Shown here one piece after another: positions 1-11,829 of a stretch of 64,000 nt of DNA. A program made the position numbers and the translations under genes. The stretch is from Heterodera schachtii (Eukaryota; Nematoda; Chromadorea; Rhabditida; Heteroderidae), in the NCBI GenBank assembly GCA_023374025.1, contig SIJG01000165.1, positions 171,905 to 235,904 of the forward strand. Direction: 5' to 3'. How positions within the stretch are numbered: position 1 is the stretch's first letter; the number at the start of each line of letters is the position of its first letter. The notes below the pieces were generated by a model, which did not search any database, was not told the origin of the DNA, and saw only the letters and a list, made by a program, of their open reading frames with translations.

Positions 1-1576
1 GCAATGGATGCTGATTCAACAGCAATGCGTTGTTCAAGCCCGTCGAAAAATCTGCACAAACACGTGCTGCGCCGTTGGCCTTCTTAACAACCACAATAGG
101 TGCGGCCCAACGGGTGTGATCGATCGGTCTGATCACTTTCTGTGCCAACAATCGATCCAATTCGGCCTCAACAATCAGACGTGTGTTGAATGGCACGGGA
201 CGTGGCCTGCAGTACACTGGAACGGCATCTGCCTTCAGTTCCAAATGGGCTTTGGCTTTCGTGCAGTGGCCCAGGCCTTCTGCAAAGACGTGCGGAAAAT
301 TTGACTGAAGGTCGAGCAAAGTCGTGTCCTTCTTCATTGGGATTTGACTCTTCATTCGGTCCTTCCCTTCCGCTTGGACCACATTCACCTTCATTGCCAT
401 CTTAACTTTGGCTCTGAATGGGTCCAATAAGCCAAAAGCGTCCAAAATGTCGATTCCCAATAAATTGAGTGAACCCATTTTGGTCACATAAAATTGTCCT
501 TGGTGTGTGCGTCCTCCGAACGTGAAAGTTGCGAAACCCTTCCCCAGCAGCGTACACTCAGTCCCATCATGGTATTTGGCACTTTCGCTGCATTGAATCA
601 GTTGGGGACGTCCAATTTGATGATGTGCTTCTTCGTCAATCACGGTAATTTCGGCTCCCGGATCAAACACAAAATCAATGGGTTTGCCATTCACGTCAAC
701 TGGTGCCTCCACAAGACGGCTCGGTTGATTCAGTGCATTCACTGAAATTCCTCCCAGTTGTAAAGCGTTCATTTGCTTTCCTTGCGTCGGCTTTCTCGAA
801 TGCTTTGAAAGCCATTCTCGATGACGCGCACACATATTTTGCAAATGTCCAACTTTTGAACATTTTCGGCACGTTGCCTTTGAATGGGGACAACTTCGCG
901 GTTCATGTCCATTGCCACAACGCCAACAAGTGGGCTGAGTTGGGCTTTTGTTTGGTTCCCTCTTCTGAAATTGTTTTCGATTGACCGCCAAAACATTCGA
1001 ATGGGATGGGCGCTCAATGGCCTTAGCCTCAGCAATTGTTGACAGGAACATCTGCAAATCGCTGACGACATTGTCGTACTTTGCTTTGTTGCCGTCTGTT
1101 GTCAACTTTCCCAAAATTCGTTTCCTCAATTCGGCGTCTCTCGGCGATTTCAGAGCGATCAGAAGCATAAGGCAGTTGAACTGCTCTTCGTTCAGCTTCT
1201 TAAATTCGAAATCGCGAAGCAGCCGCTTGTGGCGGTTGACGAAAGAACGAAAATCTTCATCATCCTGCTTCGATGCCCTCAAACATTCGTATCGGTCGAT
1301 CCAAACCGATTGGGGCTTGGCAAACAAACATTTAAGTTGTGCCGATGTCTCCGAAAAGTCGAAATCGGTCGGCTTCTTCGGCAGACAGTATTTGCTGTAT
1401 TCGTTGTAGGCTCCCTCGCCCAATTTTGTTAGCACCAGCTTAACTTTCAGCGCAGGAAGCTGAGCTGTTTGAGTTGGCGCGACATTCGTCTGTTGAGCGT
1501 TCAACAATTGTTCGACGAGCTTCTGTTGTTTGGACAGCAATTTCGTCAATTCATCAATTGTCGGATTTGCTGCCAT
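1..1576 (-). CDS. Ty3/gypsy gag-pol polyprotein, 3' part missing (window edge)
   Basis: Retrotransposon polyprotein: gag packages the RNA, protease cuts the polyprotein, reverse transcriptase copies RNA to DNA. One frame is open from the ATG at 1576 to the window edge (525 codons). Order: gag-like N-terminus; two CCHC zinc knuckles at about residues 217-250 (first CX2CX3HX4C, second CX2CX4HX4C); retropepsin with FDPGAEIT at about 302-309; then the start of reverse transcriptase, with RWAAPIVVVKK followed by VCADFS near residues 490-510, as in gypsy-type RT. The catalytic RT box, RNase H and integrase lie beyond base 1. The usual protease motif is D-T/S-G-A; here the second residue is proline. 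No stop or frameshift was found, so the copy may be young. The 5' LTR lies just upstream (1878-2135). Codon use is much more G+C-rich than the flanks. Confidence 0.93.
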   Translation of the reverse strand, partial: MAANPTIDELTKLLSKQQKLVEQLLNAQQTNVAPTQTAQLPALKVKLVLTKLGEGAYNEYSKYCLPKKPTDFDFSETSAQLKCLFAKPQSVWIDRYECLRASKQDDEDFRSFVNRHKRLLRDFEFKKLNEEQFNCLMLLIALKSPRDAELRKRILGKLTTDGNKAKYDNVVSDLQMFLSTIAEAKAIERPSHSNVLAVNRKQFQKREPNKSPTQPTCWRCGNGHEPRSCPHSKATCRKCSKVGHLQNMCARHREWLSKHSRKPTQGKQMNALQLGGISVNALNQPSRLVEAPVDVNGKPIDFVFDPGAEITVIDEEAHHQIGRPQLIQCSESAKYHDGTECTLLGKGFATFTFGGRTHQGQFYVTKMGSLNLLGIDILDAFGLLDPFRAKVKMAMKVNVVQAEGKDRMKSQIPMKKDTTLLDLQSNFPHVFAEGLGHCTKAKAHLELKADAVPVYCRPRPVPFNTRLIVEAELDRLLAQKVIRPIDHTRWAAPIVVVKKANGAARVCADFSTGLNNALLLNQHPL

Positions 1577-1877
1577 TTGTCGTTCACCACTCTTTTATTT
1601 GCAGCGCCTAGATACAAATTGAGTGGGTGCGCGTGGATGAGCTAATAAATGTCGCCTAGACAAATTACTAGCAGCGCTGATACCTCTACTGAAAGCTAAA
1701 AGCTAATCAGTAGGGATGAGAAACAATTGGTTGAGTTAAAAGCCGACTGGCTGAAGTCTCGCTCTGATGAAGTTTGGCAAAAATTTGTTGATGCTAAAAG
1801 CAATCCAACAAAGCCAAAACAGACGAATTTCTTTTGCAGAAATTAAATGTCGAAATCTGCCACAGGCGTCGCCAATT
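1577..1877 (-). other. retrotransposon untranslated leader with probable primer binding site
   Basis: About 300 nt between the LTR and the gag start. Directly inside the LTR, reading on the minus strand, comes AATTGGCGACGCCTG; TGGCGACGCC starts two to three bases after the LTR end, where a tRNA primer binding site is expected. I could not name the primer tRNA. No conserved ORF is seen here. Confidence 0.6.
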
Positions 1878-2135
1878 TGTTGTGCCTTTGCACTTGTCCA
1901 ATGAATAAATATTTATTTATTCCAAATTGGTGAAGACACAATAAAATAAAAGAAGAGAAATGGGGGCAAATATCGATTGAGGGAGAAAGGAATACAAGCA
2001 ACAAATAAATGAGGGAATGAACGGATGGTCAAAGGGACGGGGGTATTTATGGACGAGGCAACAGAGAGAGAGTGTGGGAGGGAGAGATAGAAAGGAAATA
2101 ATAATAAGCGGGACAATTGGGTACCGTTCCCAACA
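1878..2135 (-). mobile_element. 5' LTR of the Ty3/gypsy element (258 bp)
   Basis: On the minus strand it begins TGTTGGGAAC and ends GGCACAACA, so the ends form the short inverted repeat TGTTG/CAACA typical of LTRs. A TATA-like TCCATAAATA lies at about 2043-2053 and an AATAAA-type signal near 1908-1922, matching U3, R and U5 order. The partner LTR and the target duplication cannot be tested because the element leaves the window. Open frames inside it are by-products of its composition. Confidence 0.85.
2043..2053 (-). promoter_or_regulatory. TATA-like box in the LTR
   Basis: CCATAAATAC on the minus strand, about 85-90 bp inside the LTR start, preceded by a C/T-rich tract. The position suits the LTR promoter that would drive the gag-pol RNA. 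Not tested. Confidence 0.4.
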
Positions 2136-5100
2136 AAAATTTTGAATTTAATACCGGATATTCCAATGTAATTTAAACATAATTCAATTAATAAAAAATA
2201 AAAGTTACTTTTTTGCTAAAACATTAATAATTAAAAATTCTAAATTTTATCCTTATTTTGGTTTTAGTAGGAGAACCCTTTCTATATTAAATATTGTGAA
2301 ACTTAATTTAAAAATAATATATGATAAACTCATACGAATAAAAACAAAATAATAAAACGGCTACTGTGCATATTGCCACAACGAATCGAACTGTCCGATG
2401 TGTCATGGTTGTCAGAGTTCAAAAAGAAAAATACAAAATTATATAACAATTCTAAAATTAGCATATTATATTTATCTTGAAGTTTAAATTTACTTTCATA
2501 CGACAACTCAAAAGAGTTTTTCTTTTAAAATCTAATTGGTGCCCAAAACTGAAAATGTGTGAAATAATTTTTGCTGAAAATAGCCAATGTTTTTAAACAG
2601 GCAAATAAACGCCGAATAAAATCGTTTCGCTTTAACCCTACTTGCATTTACTCGACTTTTAGGCATTACATATATGCAAAAAATATTTTTGTAACTAGCA
2701 AAATCTTAATCATAGTCACTGTAATAAAAAAGAAAAAAATTTAAATTTTCCATAAGAATAAAATAACTATATAAAACAAAAATAAAGCAACATTTATTTA
2801 AATTTCGCTTCGGTTTTTTTTTGTAAAAAAAATATTTTAATAAATTTAAATTTTATATACAAACAATTATATTATTCAATATTTCCATTTTAAATTTTGA
2901 CATTCTTCATAAATTTTTAATTCACTATTAAATTAAATTTTTTTAAATTTTAATATCATGCCGAAATTATATTTTTGTACGAAAAAAATGTTTACGCTTG
3001 CACCATTCGCCAAGATCGTCGTTCTAACTGCATTTTAATATATATTATTTATAATAAGATATATATTAAAAAAGACAGCAAAATTAATTATTTTGTTGAA
3101 AATAAATATCTTTTATTAAATAAATATTCAGATAAATTAATAAAAAATAAAGCTGTTTAAAATTCTTTAAAAAAATGTTAGTTTAACATTTAATGATAAA
3201 AATTATATAAATGAATCATATTATTTGAATTTTACCAAAGTAAATTTATTATGCTATATAACTTAATAGCAATCTTATTATTAAATAATATTGCAAAATT
3301 AATTACCATCTTTTCAATAATGAGTTTGAAGAGTAATTAAGCAACAAAGCAAAATTATACAATAATTAGCTAATATAATCAAATTTTTAATTCAATTTGC
3401 TGATGAACTATTTTATTGTAAAAAATGAATGAATATTAAAAAATTCTAAAAACCCAAAAATACAAAAATTAAAAAACTGAATCAATATAATATTTTAGCA
3501 CTTATTTCATCAAATAAATTTCTTGTTAATAGATTAATGCATTTTGAATAATGGATATTGTCAAATGTTTTATAAATATATAGATGGTAATTCAGAAGAA
3601 GATATAATTATGGTAAATTTTCGTTATATGTAAAATGTGAAGTGATTTTACCGTTTGGGTTTGATCATACAATACAGAAAACGCAACATGTCAAGAAAAT
3701 TTTTAAATTAATTTAGAAAAAGAACATTTAAAATAATAAATAGAATTAATAAAAATTATAACCATTATTTTTGTGATCTCGGATTGGTTAAACACGCCAT
3801 TTAATAAGACAAGTGCAATCAATAAATAAAATTTAAAATCATTCATTCTTAAATAATAATAAAAAATAAATTTATCAAAAAAATTTTTGGTATAGATAAA
3901 GAAAAAATTTAATTAATTATTTTTATTTTTATCCATAAATGAGAAAAAACAAATGAAAAACAGTTTACATTAAAGAGAAAAATAAGAAAAACATAAATTA
4001 AAATAAATTTTATCGTAGAATTAGAAGAGTTATGCCTGAAGGAAGAAAACAATGCACATCTTCTCGAGAGCTCATGACATATTGAGAATTAATGAAAGCA
4101 AATTGTTGTGAAGAAAATAAGAGTATGTGTACAAAAGAATGTGGGAGTAACACAAATTTATTAATATAATTGAAACATAATGGAAAAATCAATTAAACTG
4201 CAGTTCATATAGAAGTAAAAAAACAAAAACAATTTTTTCATAAAAAACATAAGCGATAATAAATAACACAAACTTTTTTGAGTAAAAATCCTAATAAACA
4301 TAAATATACGCTCTTCTGATTAAATATTTTAATATTAAATTGATTGTGTTTAATTAATTCAATTTAAAATTAACTCAATATAAACATTAAATAGATAAAG
4401 TTTCGTTGACCGTATATCTGCCAACTAAATAAAAATTACATAAAATAAAATTCAATTTGCAATTTACGTAATATCTAACAACAGATACATACCTATAAAA
4501 TAAATTTTAGAAAAAAAATAATCATAGCATGTATATTCGCAAATTTATCACTGTACTTGTGTAAAACATTAGCGAATAATTAAAAAAATAACAATGCTAA
4601 ATAAACGCAAATATTTTTTAAAAAATTTAGAAATAATTTTATTTTCTTGATTAATTACATTCGATATACTTATTTGTTTCAATATAAAATTAACTTTCTT
4701 TGACTCTTAAAAACAAGGTATTCCAAATATTAATACATCAAAATACCGAAAAACCGATGCTGAATATCACGCAGCTTATCTTTATTAATCTTATAATCCT
4801 ATTAGCCGACCCGTACGAGATAATAAATACATAAACAAGTTTTTATTTTGCGAACAATTATTATGAATATAAAAATAATCCAATAAAATGTAAATATTAA
4901 GACTTATTAAACTTTAAATAAAACATTGAAGGAAATTTTACATTTTACCAAATTTGTTTTCTTTTCAAAGTTTTTAAATTTCGGCAAGTAAATTTCGATC
5001 CTTTCACTATTTATTCATAAAAATGAAACTTTTGAAAAGATAATTAATTTTCCAAACAAGCACTGAACAGGATAGAAGCTCATGAAATTACTCAGTATTA

Positions 5101-7046
5101 TAATGAATTTCATAATAATTTATTAATTGAAATATTAAATTATGACATCAATTTACTGCTTTTAAAAATTCATATGTGTATCTGTACAAAAAAATTTTTT
5201 AAAAAATATGAAGCATAAAATTAAATTACATTGAAAAAATATTAATTAAATCAATTTGTCTAGTAAAATTAATATTATTTTAAATTAGTAAACGGAAGCA
5301 TAAATAAAAAGCAATTTAAATAATTTAAAAAACTTTCAATAACTAAAAAACTAAACAAAAATTGTTGAACATATTGGATAAATTCTCAAGTGAGTAACAA
5401 AATCAAAATAATATGACTGGACGTATGAAAATTTTTTAATACTTTTATTAATTTAAAAGAAATGATTTATTACCAACTGAGGCAAAAAGAGTTATTACAC
5501 TAAAAAAAAATCAAATATTCTTATAAAGATAAAGCTATAAATCTCAAGATTTTTTTGATTTCTTATATATTTGCAATTAAAGATTAAATGAAATACATTT
5601 AATGCGTTAATCTACAGTAAAGAAAATTTTGACCGCGCAAAAATATTATAGTTTTTATAAGGAATGCATAAAATGATTTGGGAAGGTTAAATTCTAATTT
5701 GATATATTACAAATATCATAAAATTCTCTTGACAAAACTAAAGTATTTCGTCTAATTGCATTATTGGCAAAAGTTCTAAATAAAGTTTTAACACCTTTAA
5801 AAACTTTTAGACAATTTAAAATAAAAATATTTAATTCTTTTAAAAATCTATAAATAACGAAATGTTTCCTTTATATTTTTTCGGGTTTTCTTAAAAATTG
5901 ATATATCTTTTAAATACATATTAAAATCAAAAGTAGTGGAAAAAAGCAAAAAAAAAAAATGTGTTTTAAAAGATAGAAATAATTTATAATAATTATAATA
6001 AACTTCAATAATAAATTAAAATATGAATGCAAAAATATAAATCTAAAAGTATATTACAAAAGGATGAAAAAAAGAAATTTAAAGAGTATGTCGAAATCAT
6101 TCATGTCGCGTGCATAGAAGAACTGTGCCCAACACGGTGAAAAAACCAAGTGATAAAACATTAAGAACATTTTCTAAAAAAAAGATTCTTAATAAATCTT
6201 GGTTAAAAAATTCGTAATTTCAAAGAATTATTAGTATTTAATGCTTTAATAACTTCACTTTATAGAATGTTTATACATTAGTAGCTGAATATTGAAAACA
6301 ATATGGAAAAATACAAATAGCAATAAATACAATCAAAACAATGGTTCTTACAAACCACACTGATGACCTGATATACTTTATATAATCGTTTATAAGCGTT
6401 TTTTGTGATTTATTTATTTATTTTTAAAAAAATAATTATTTTTGTTATTTTAAATAATATTTGTCGATTTTAAAGTTTTGTGAATTTTATTTATGTTAAA
6501 TTTCGGTCTATATGAACTTGTTTAGTTTTTTCTGGGGCATGTTCTGAGGGGAAGGGGGTCAGATTCGGACCCGGACGGTGTTCATTATTTTTTTAATGCA
6601 GGTAATTATCAATGTTTTGAATTAATTTAAATAGTGTTTGTTTTATTATATACATACATTCTAATATAAATGAAATTTTAAGAAATTTAATTGCCTTAAT
6701 TTATTCCGCATTAACATTAATCATATCGGTTATTTTACTAATTCATTATAATCGTAATATATAATGAAATATTTTAAATTTCTAAACATTTTTTTATTAA
6801 ATATCATTATTTTCATGCCAGCTATTTTTACATTTAGACCTATATTTTTTTCTTCTTGCTTAATATTTGTGTGTTGAATTTTTTTATATAGCTTGTTTTA
6901 AATATCAATTTATAAAAATATTTTAATTCATATATATTACACAGTTATAGATGTTTAATTTTTACTTTATTTTTCATATAATTAAAAATAATCGGTGTAT
7001 ATTTTATATATTTTCTTTTAAATTTAAATAAAGAGGATATTTAAAG
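2136..7046. other. A+T-rich DNA with sparse islets
   Basis: No convincing gene. Islets worth noting are at 2359-2418 (Cys-rich, listed), 2600-2670, 2990-3025, 4757-4834 (a 25-codon ORF starting MLNITQLIFINLII, hydrophobic like a signal peptide), 6095-6140 and 6530-6580. The remainder is poly-A/T tracts and short low-complexity runs. Confidence 0.6.
2359..2418 (+). CDS. possible Cys-rich exon fragment
   Basis: The plus frame reads YCAYCHNESNCPMCHGCQS, with spacing CX2CX5CX2CX2C that could bind zinc. No clear AG stands upstream. The minus strand is also open, so this may be chance or a relic. No family is assigned. Confidence 0.18.
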
Positions 7047-7105
7047 TGAATAATCGCGTCAAGAAAATTCTGGAACTTCTCGATTCAAAACTTCTAGTTA
7101 ATTGA
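7047..7105 (+). CDS. candidate exon ending in a stop
   Basis: After AG at 7045-7046 a frame reads NNRVKKILELLDSKLLVN then TGA, an amphipathic helix-like peptide. The islet is G+C-rich against its flanks. There is no neighbour to chain it with. Confidence 0.2.
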
Positions 7106-7624
7106 TTCATTTTGATTTTTGTTTTTATTTAGTTGGTTTTTTCTTCTATTGATAAACTCATAATTCAATATTTTGATTTTGATATTAAATAATTTTCTAG
7201 ATTTTTTTATGCTTTTGATTGGTTTCAGATAAAAATTAATTTGTTTAATATAAGGAAATTTTTTTTAATAAAATTTAAAAAATAAAAATATTTGGATAAT
7301 TATTAATTAAATCTCGTTTTCTATTTAGTTAGTTTTCTTAACAAGAATTTTTGATTTAAAAATTATTTAGCCCAATACATTTTTCCTTATTTTTTTACTT
7401 TTTTAAATAAATTTGTCACTTTTTAATAATATCAAAGGATATTTAATGGCTTTTTATAATCATTTAATCAATATTTTAAATGAATTTTACAAATATTATA
7501 AAAAATTTCAATTTTCTGTACAGCAAATAATACAATAATGTTGTCATTTTAAAAAAGTATTATTGAATTTAAAATGAATGATAATACTTAAATTTAATAA
7601 ATAAAATAAGGAATATTTTTGCAA

Positions 7625-7873
7625 TTCTTTGATTTGTCTGGCTTTTGTTATGCTGATATGAACTTTCACGTGCTGAAACACTCAAGAGGTTTGAAAAATA
7701 TTTATTTAGCGTTATAAATACTTTATTTTATAGTTTTCATCATTTTTCATTTAAATTTTTGCTTGTTTTAACTGATTTTTATCATTTATTTTAAATGTTT
7801 TATAGTAATATGTATTTATTAATAATTCTTAAATTATTAAGCTATCGTAGAAAAATATGTGTCTTTAATACAT
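7625..7873 (+). repeat. dispersed repeat X, copy 1
   Basis: Matches 11081-11331 in the same orientation with few differences. Both copies hold an islet that reads GFCYADMNFHVLKHSR before a GTTTGA donor-like site. Beyond that point one copy has an extra A, so the frame is not conserved past the possible donor. Confidence 0.85.
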
Positions 7874-8877
7874 AAAAACAACATTTTTTGTAATTATAAA
7901 ATCGTAGAAATAATCACCATAAATAAGTATGAGCCATAATTAACACAAATCGTAGAAATATTATAAGGTTCAATACAGATTTTATTATAATTAGAAAAAA
8001 AAAGTTAACATAATATCTCAACGTTTATTCAAATTTTAAGCAGTAAAAAATTTAACATTAATCAAACTTTAAGCCGACCAATGAGCCTTCTAAACACTAA
8101 AGAATGATAGTTATACGATAATAATATTTAAATATTATTTGATATATTTAAATGAAAATTATATGAATATAGTTATTATCTGATAACTAAAAACCAATAT
8201 TAAAAAATTTTAAATTCTTTTACATTTTTAATGTAAATCATATAACATAGTAACAAACAACAGAATAATTTAAATTTAGGATTCGGATTAAATTATATAA
8301 TATTTTTTTGCATTTTTGTTTAAATAAAACTATTTTCAAATAAATAAATGATTGAATGGAACATGAATTGGTGGCGAAAGCCGTCGGACAGAAAGTATAC
8401 AAGAAAATTTTAAAAAGAATAAATGTAAATTTTTGCATAGTATAAAATAAATTGATAATGATAATTGTTAAGATCAGATAAGCAAAAATTATAATACAAT
8501 AAATTTGGTAAATTTAAAAATATTAAAGTTTACCAAATTTTAAATTTTAATAAACGCATATAATAAGATTAATAAAAGAAAAAAAATGTAGATAAAATGG
8601 TATTAAATCAACTATTATTCTACTTTAAAAATAAAAAGTTAATTTATTAAAGAGTATTGAAAAAATGTATGTAAATATTACTTGAAAGCTAAACCCAACA
8701 TGATTGGAAAAGTAAAATCCTATATTGAAAATAAAAAAATATATTAAGTATTATAAGATAAGAAAAAATAATAAATAAAATAATAAAAATATCATGAAAA
8801 ATAAAATATTTAAGATAAATGTATTGTATTTTTTGTTTGCAAAGAATTTAAATATCAATTATAAACATTTATTTAAG

Positions 8878-9153
8878 CCTTGCGAGGTCGTAGCCATTTT
8901 TAATTGACAATAAATTTTTTTATTGCTTTATGTAAATTTTAATATTAATGCAGTAGAATTCTAACAAAACATTAGCTGACCAACGATATGCTATGATAAA
9001 TTAAAAATATATTGTGTGACCTTGGCATATCTGAATATCCACGGAATTTCAATTTTTTTAAAATAAAATTCAAAGTTTTTGCAATATAATTGATTATTTT
9101 TTTATAAGAAATACGAAATTTTTTTTTAATATTTCCAAGTAATGGTGGTGAAC
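8878..9153 (+). repeat. dispersed repeat Y, copy 1
   Basis: Matches 10643-10976 in the same orientation, starting with GCGAGGTCGTAGCC and continuing through an islet with TTGGCATATC. The second copy has an insertion of roughly 50-60 bp of A+T-rich sequence. No function is evident. Confidence 0.85.
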
Positions 9154-9433
9154 TTTATTGCAAATGCCGGCTACAGATGAAATTTTTAACAAAATAATAA
9201 AATTTAATAAATTTAATTGCCTTAATCATAAAATTTTTTCATAAAAACATGGTTAAAAATAGTAAACGAATTAGACTCTAAAATATTTATTGTATAAATA
9301 AAAATTTGAAGTTTGATCTTTTGTCAGAAATAAAAATAATAGCATTAATTTTATAAATTTATATTTAAAATTGTAAATCTAAATTAGAAAAACAAATTTA
9401 TTGTTTATTTTTATTTTCATTTGACTCTCAAAG

Positions 9434-9460
9434 TGATCAAATTTTTTGACTTCCGGTTGG
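9434..9460 (+). CDS. candidate 27-nt microexon
   Basis: Flanked by CTCAAAG and GTAACC; the open frame reads IKFFDFRLG across the donor. Very short, hence weak. Confidence 0.15.
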
Positions 9461-10319
9461 GTAACCTGTTTCCTATTTTATAAAAAATTCCATTCGTTTT
9501 ATTCTGTTGATTTTCATCACCCCACAAAGTCATTATGCATATTTATTTTAGTGTTATTTCTTTATTTTTTAATTTATTTTTGAAAAAATTAATCTTCTGC
9601 AATTTTCAGTAATGTGTTTTAACTTTTGAATGTTTGTTATTCTTCTTATAAATTAATAGCCAAATTCCATGTAGGTTCTATGAATTCTTATAATTAATTT
9701 AATTTAAGAAACTTTTAGCAATAAATTATTTTGTAATAATTATTTACATTGTGTTGCTTATTTGTATTATTAAATGTTTATTAATTTGTGAAGGTGAAAA
9801 TTTTACTCAATGTAATCAATATTTAAAGCATCTTTGAACTAGTACTAATTATGAATTAATTACATTTATATATTATTGCTATTCAATTAAATACTTTCTT
9901 AGAAATATTATTAAAAAAAATTTATTTTTATGAAAATATAAGTAATAATTATTAATTAATAAGGTATAATTTGTCATTTAATTTGATTAATTTTCAATTT
10001 TTTTTGTCTTACTTTCACTTGTTGGGGTTTAGTGGCGTCTCACACTCTCCCATTAATGGGGTATTATACAAAAAATTGTTTTTACATAAATAAATTATGT
10101 TTCACATATGTTAAAGTTAATTTAACTTATATTATAAATTTTATTTGTTTTTTTTTGTTTTCTTAGCATAATTATTTTTATTGTATTTAAATTTTCTCTT
10201 ACTTATTTTCTCCTTTATATAAATAGGCAAACAAAACATATTTTGGGAGATCTTCATCAAATAATAAATTTATTAATATTCATTAATAGCTTTAACTATT
10301 TTGGTTGATTTAATTGTAG

Positions 10320-10352
10320 ATGCCTCTTGTTTTTTGGTGCTGGCGATTCAGA
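10320..10352 (+). CDS. candidate 33-nt microexon
   Basis: Lies between TTAATTGTAG and GTATGT, both good splice-site matches. More than one frame is open, so the peptide cannot be fixed. Confidence 0.22.
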
Positions 10353-10642
10353 GTATGTATTTATGTTTCTAATTGTTTAGCTTATTTTATATAATTTTTG
10401 TTACTTTAATAAAAAATTATTTATAAGTAATTGAACAGAATAAAATTAATTAATTTTGGGTCATTTTTCGGTTATGTTTGAGGTACTGTGACAATTTGGA
10501 AATTCTGTTTGCATGCTTTTATGACTTCTATAAATGGAAGATTGTATAAATTATTTATTTTTGTATAAATTTTTTCGCTCTGTTGGAAATTTTCTTTAAC
10601 TTATTTTTATTCTCTATGTTCTCAGCTGCCATTATTTTCCAG

Positions 10643-10976
10643 CCATGCGAGGTCGTAGCCATTTTTAATTGACTACAAGTTTTTTCAATTTTCTGTTGTT
10701 ATTACTTTATGTAAATTTTAATATTATGCAGTAAAATTCTAACAAACATTAGCTGACCAACGATATGATATGATAAATTAAAAATATGTGGTGTGACGTT
10801 GGCATATCCGAATACACACGGAATTTGCATTTTTAAAATTATTTTTCAACTTTTTAACTTTTTAAATTATTTAATTGGTTTTTTTTACAAATTCAAAGTT
10901 TTTGCAATATAATTGATATTTTTTTATAAGAAATACGAAAAAATTTCTTTAATATTTCCACGTAATAGTGGTGAAA
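10643..10976 (+). repeat. dispersed repeat Y, copy 2
   Basis: Second copy of the 8878-9153 repeat, followed after about 105 bp by repeat X copy 2. In the first pair the order is X then Y; here it is Y then X, all in direct orientation. Confidence 0.85.
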
Positions 10977-11080
10977 TTTTTTTTTAGGCGAAAATCAAGT
11001 AAATATTTTCGGCATATAGTCCTATAAAGTTGTTATTATCTTATAATAGGCCGTGAATATGTTTAGTGAATATTAAATGA

Positions 11081-11331
11081 TTCTGTTGTTTTGTCTGGCT
11101 TTTGTTATGCTGATATGAACTTTCACGTGCTGAAACACTCAAGAGGTTTGAAAAAATATTTATTTAGCGTTATAAATACTTTATTTTATAGTTTTCATCA
11201 TTTTTCATTAAATTTTTGCTTGTTTTAACTGATTTTTATCATTTATTTTAAATGTTTTATAGTAATATGTATTTATTAATAATTCTTAAATTATTAAGCT
11301 ATCGTTGAAAAAATAAGTGTCTTTAATACAT
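11081..11331 (+). repeat. dispersed repeat X, copy 2
   Basis: Second copy of 7625-7873. Similarity stops after GTCTTTAATACAT in both. Confidence 0.85.
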
Positions 11332-11355
11332 TTTATTTTGCTCTTTGTTAAGCAG

Positions 11356-11408
11356 TCGCATTTATTAAGTCAATTCATTCAATTTGAATATGCTATCATC
11401 TGTTTAAA
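11356..11408 (+). CDS. candidate exon, 53 nt
   Basis: Preceded by TTGTTAAGCAG and followed by GTGTTC. The frame reads SHLLSQFIQFEYAIICL. Unknown function. Confidence 0.2.
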
Positions 11409-11460
11409 GTGTTCCGTTAATTACTACTAATTTTTCTCGCAGTTTTTTAAATTTTTTTGA

Positions 11461-11619
11461 TTTTGTTTACAATTTTTAAAATTCTTTCTTAAACCTAAAG
11501 AGAAAGTAAAAATTTTCTGCGAAGTAATGGCCCACACATATGCATCAATCACATCATGCAATGTTCAGCGTCTAATTTTATTTTCACCAGATCACTTTAA
11601 TATGATAAATTTGATTTAA
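11461..11619 (+). CDS. open stretch of 52 codons without an obvious start
   Basis: Open between a TGA and a TAA; includes KPKEKVKIFCEVMAHTYA and continues to a hydrophobic end. The middle, 11515-11570, is G+C-rich with coding-like codons. It could be an internal or last exon, or a relic. Not recognised. Confidence 0.25.
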   Translation, partial: FCLQFLKFFLKPKEKVKIFCEVMAHTYASITSCNVQRLILFSPDHFNMINLI

Positions 11620-11829
11620 TCCGATATTCTAAAAGGATTTTATTTTATACCTCGATATTAATATTTAAAGTCATAAGATAATGATGACAACATTGATTTT
11701 TTCAAAATATATGGATATCTTATAAATCAGAAAGTCCATCCAATAACTAACTAATAGAATTATTTTTGTATTATGGTGATTTTATGTGTGTTTTGAATTG
11801 CATATTTTATAATGTTTTTTACTTTTTAA

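Noticed and set aside
769..1409. Open frames of 100 and 142 codons across gag on other frames or strands
   Set aside because: They are shadows of the real minus-strand gag-pol frame, which carries the zinc knuckles and protease.
1913..2116. 67-codon minus-strand ORF
   Set aside because: It lies entirely within the LTR and is made of C/T-rich promoter sequence.
2975..3160. Frame with VYACTIRQDRRSNC, resembling part of a nuclear-receptor zinc finger
   Set aside because: C-x9-C spacing fits, but neither the preceding Cys nor the following CRxxKC is present, and no splice site would supply them.
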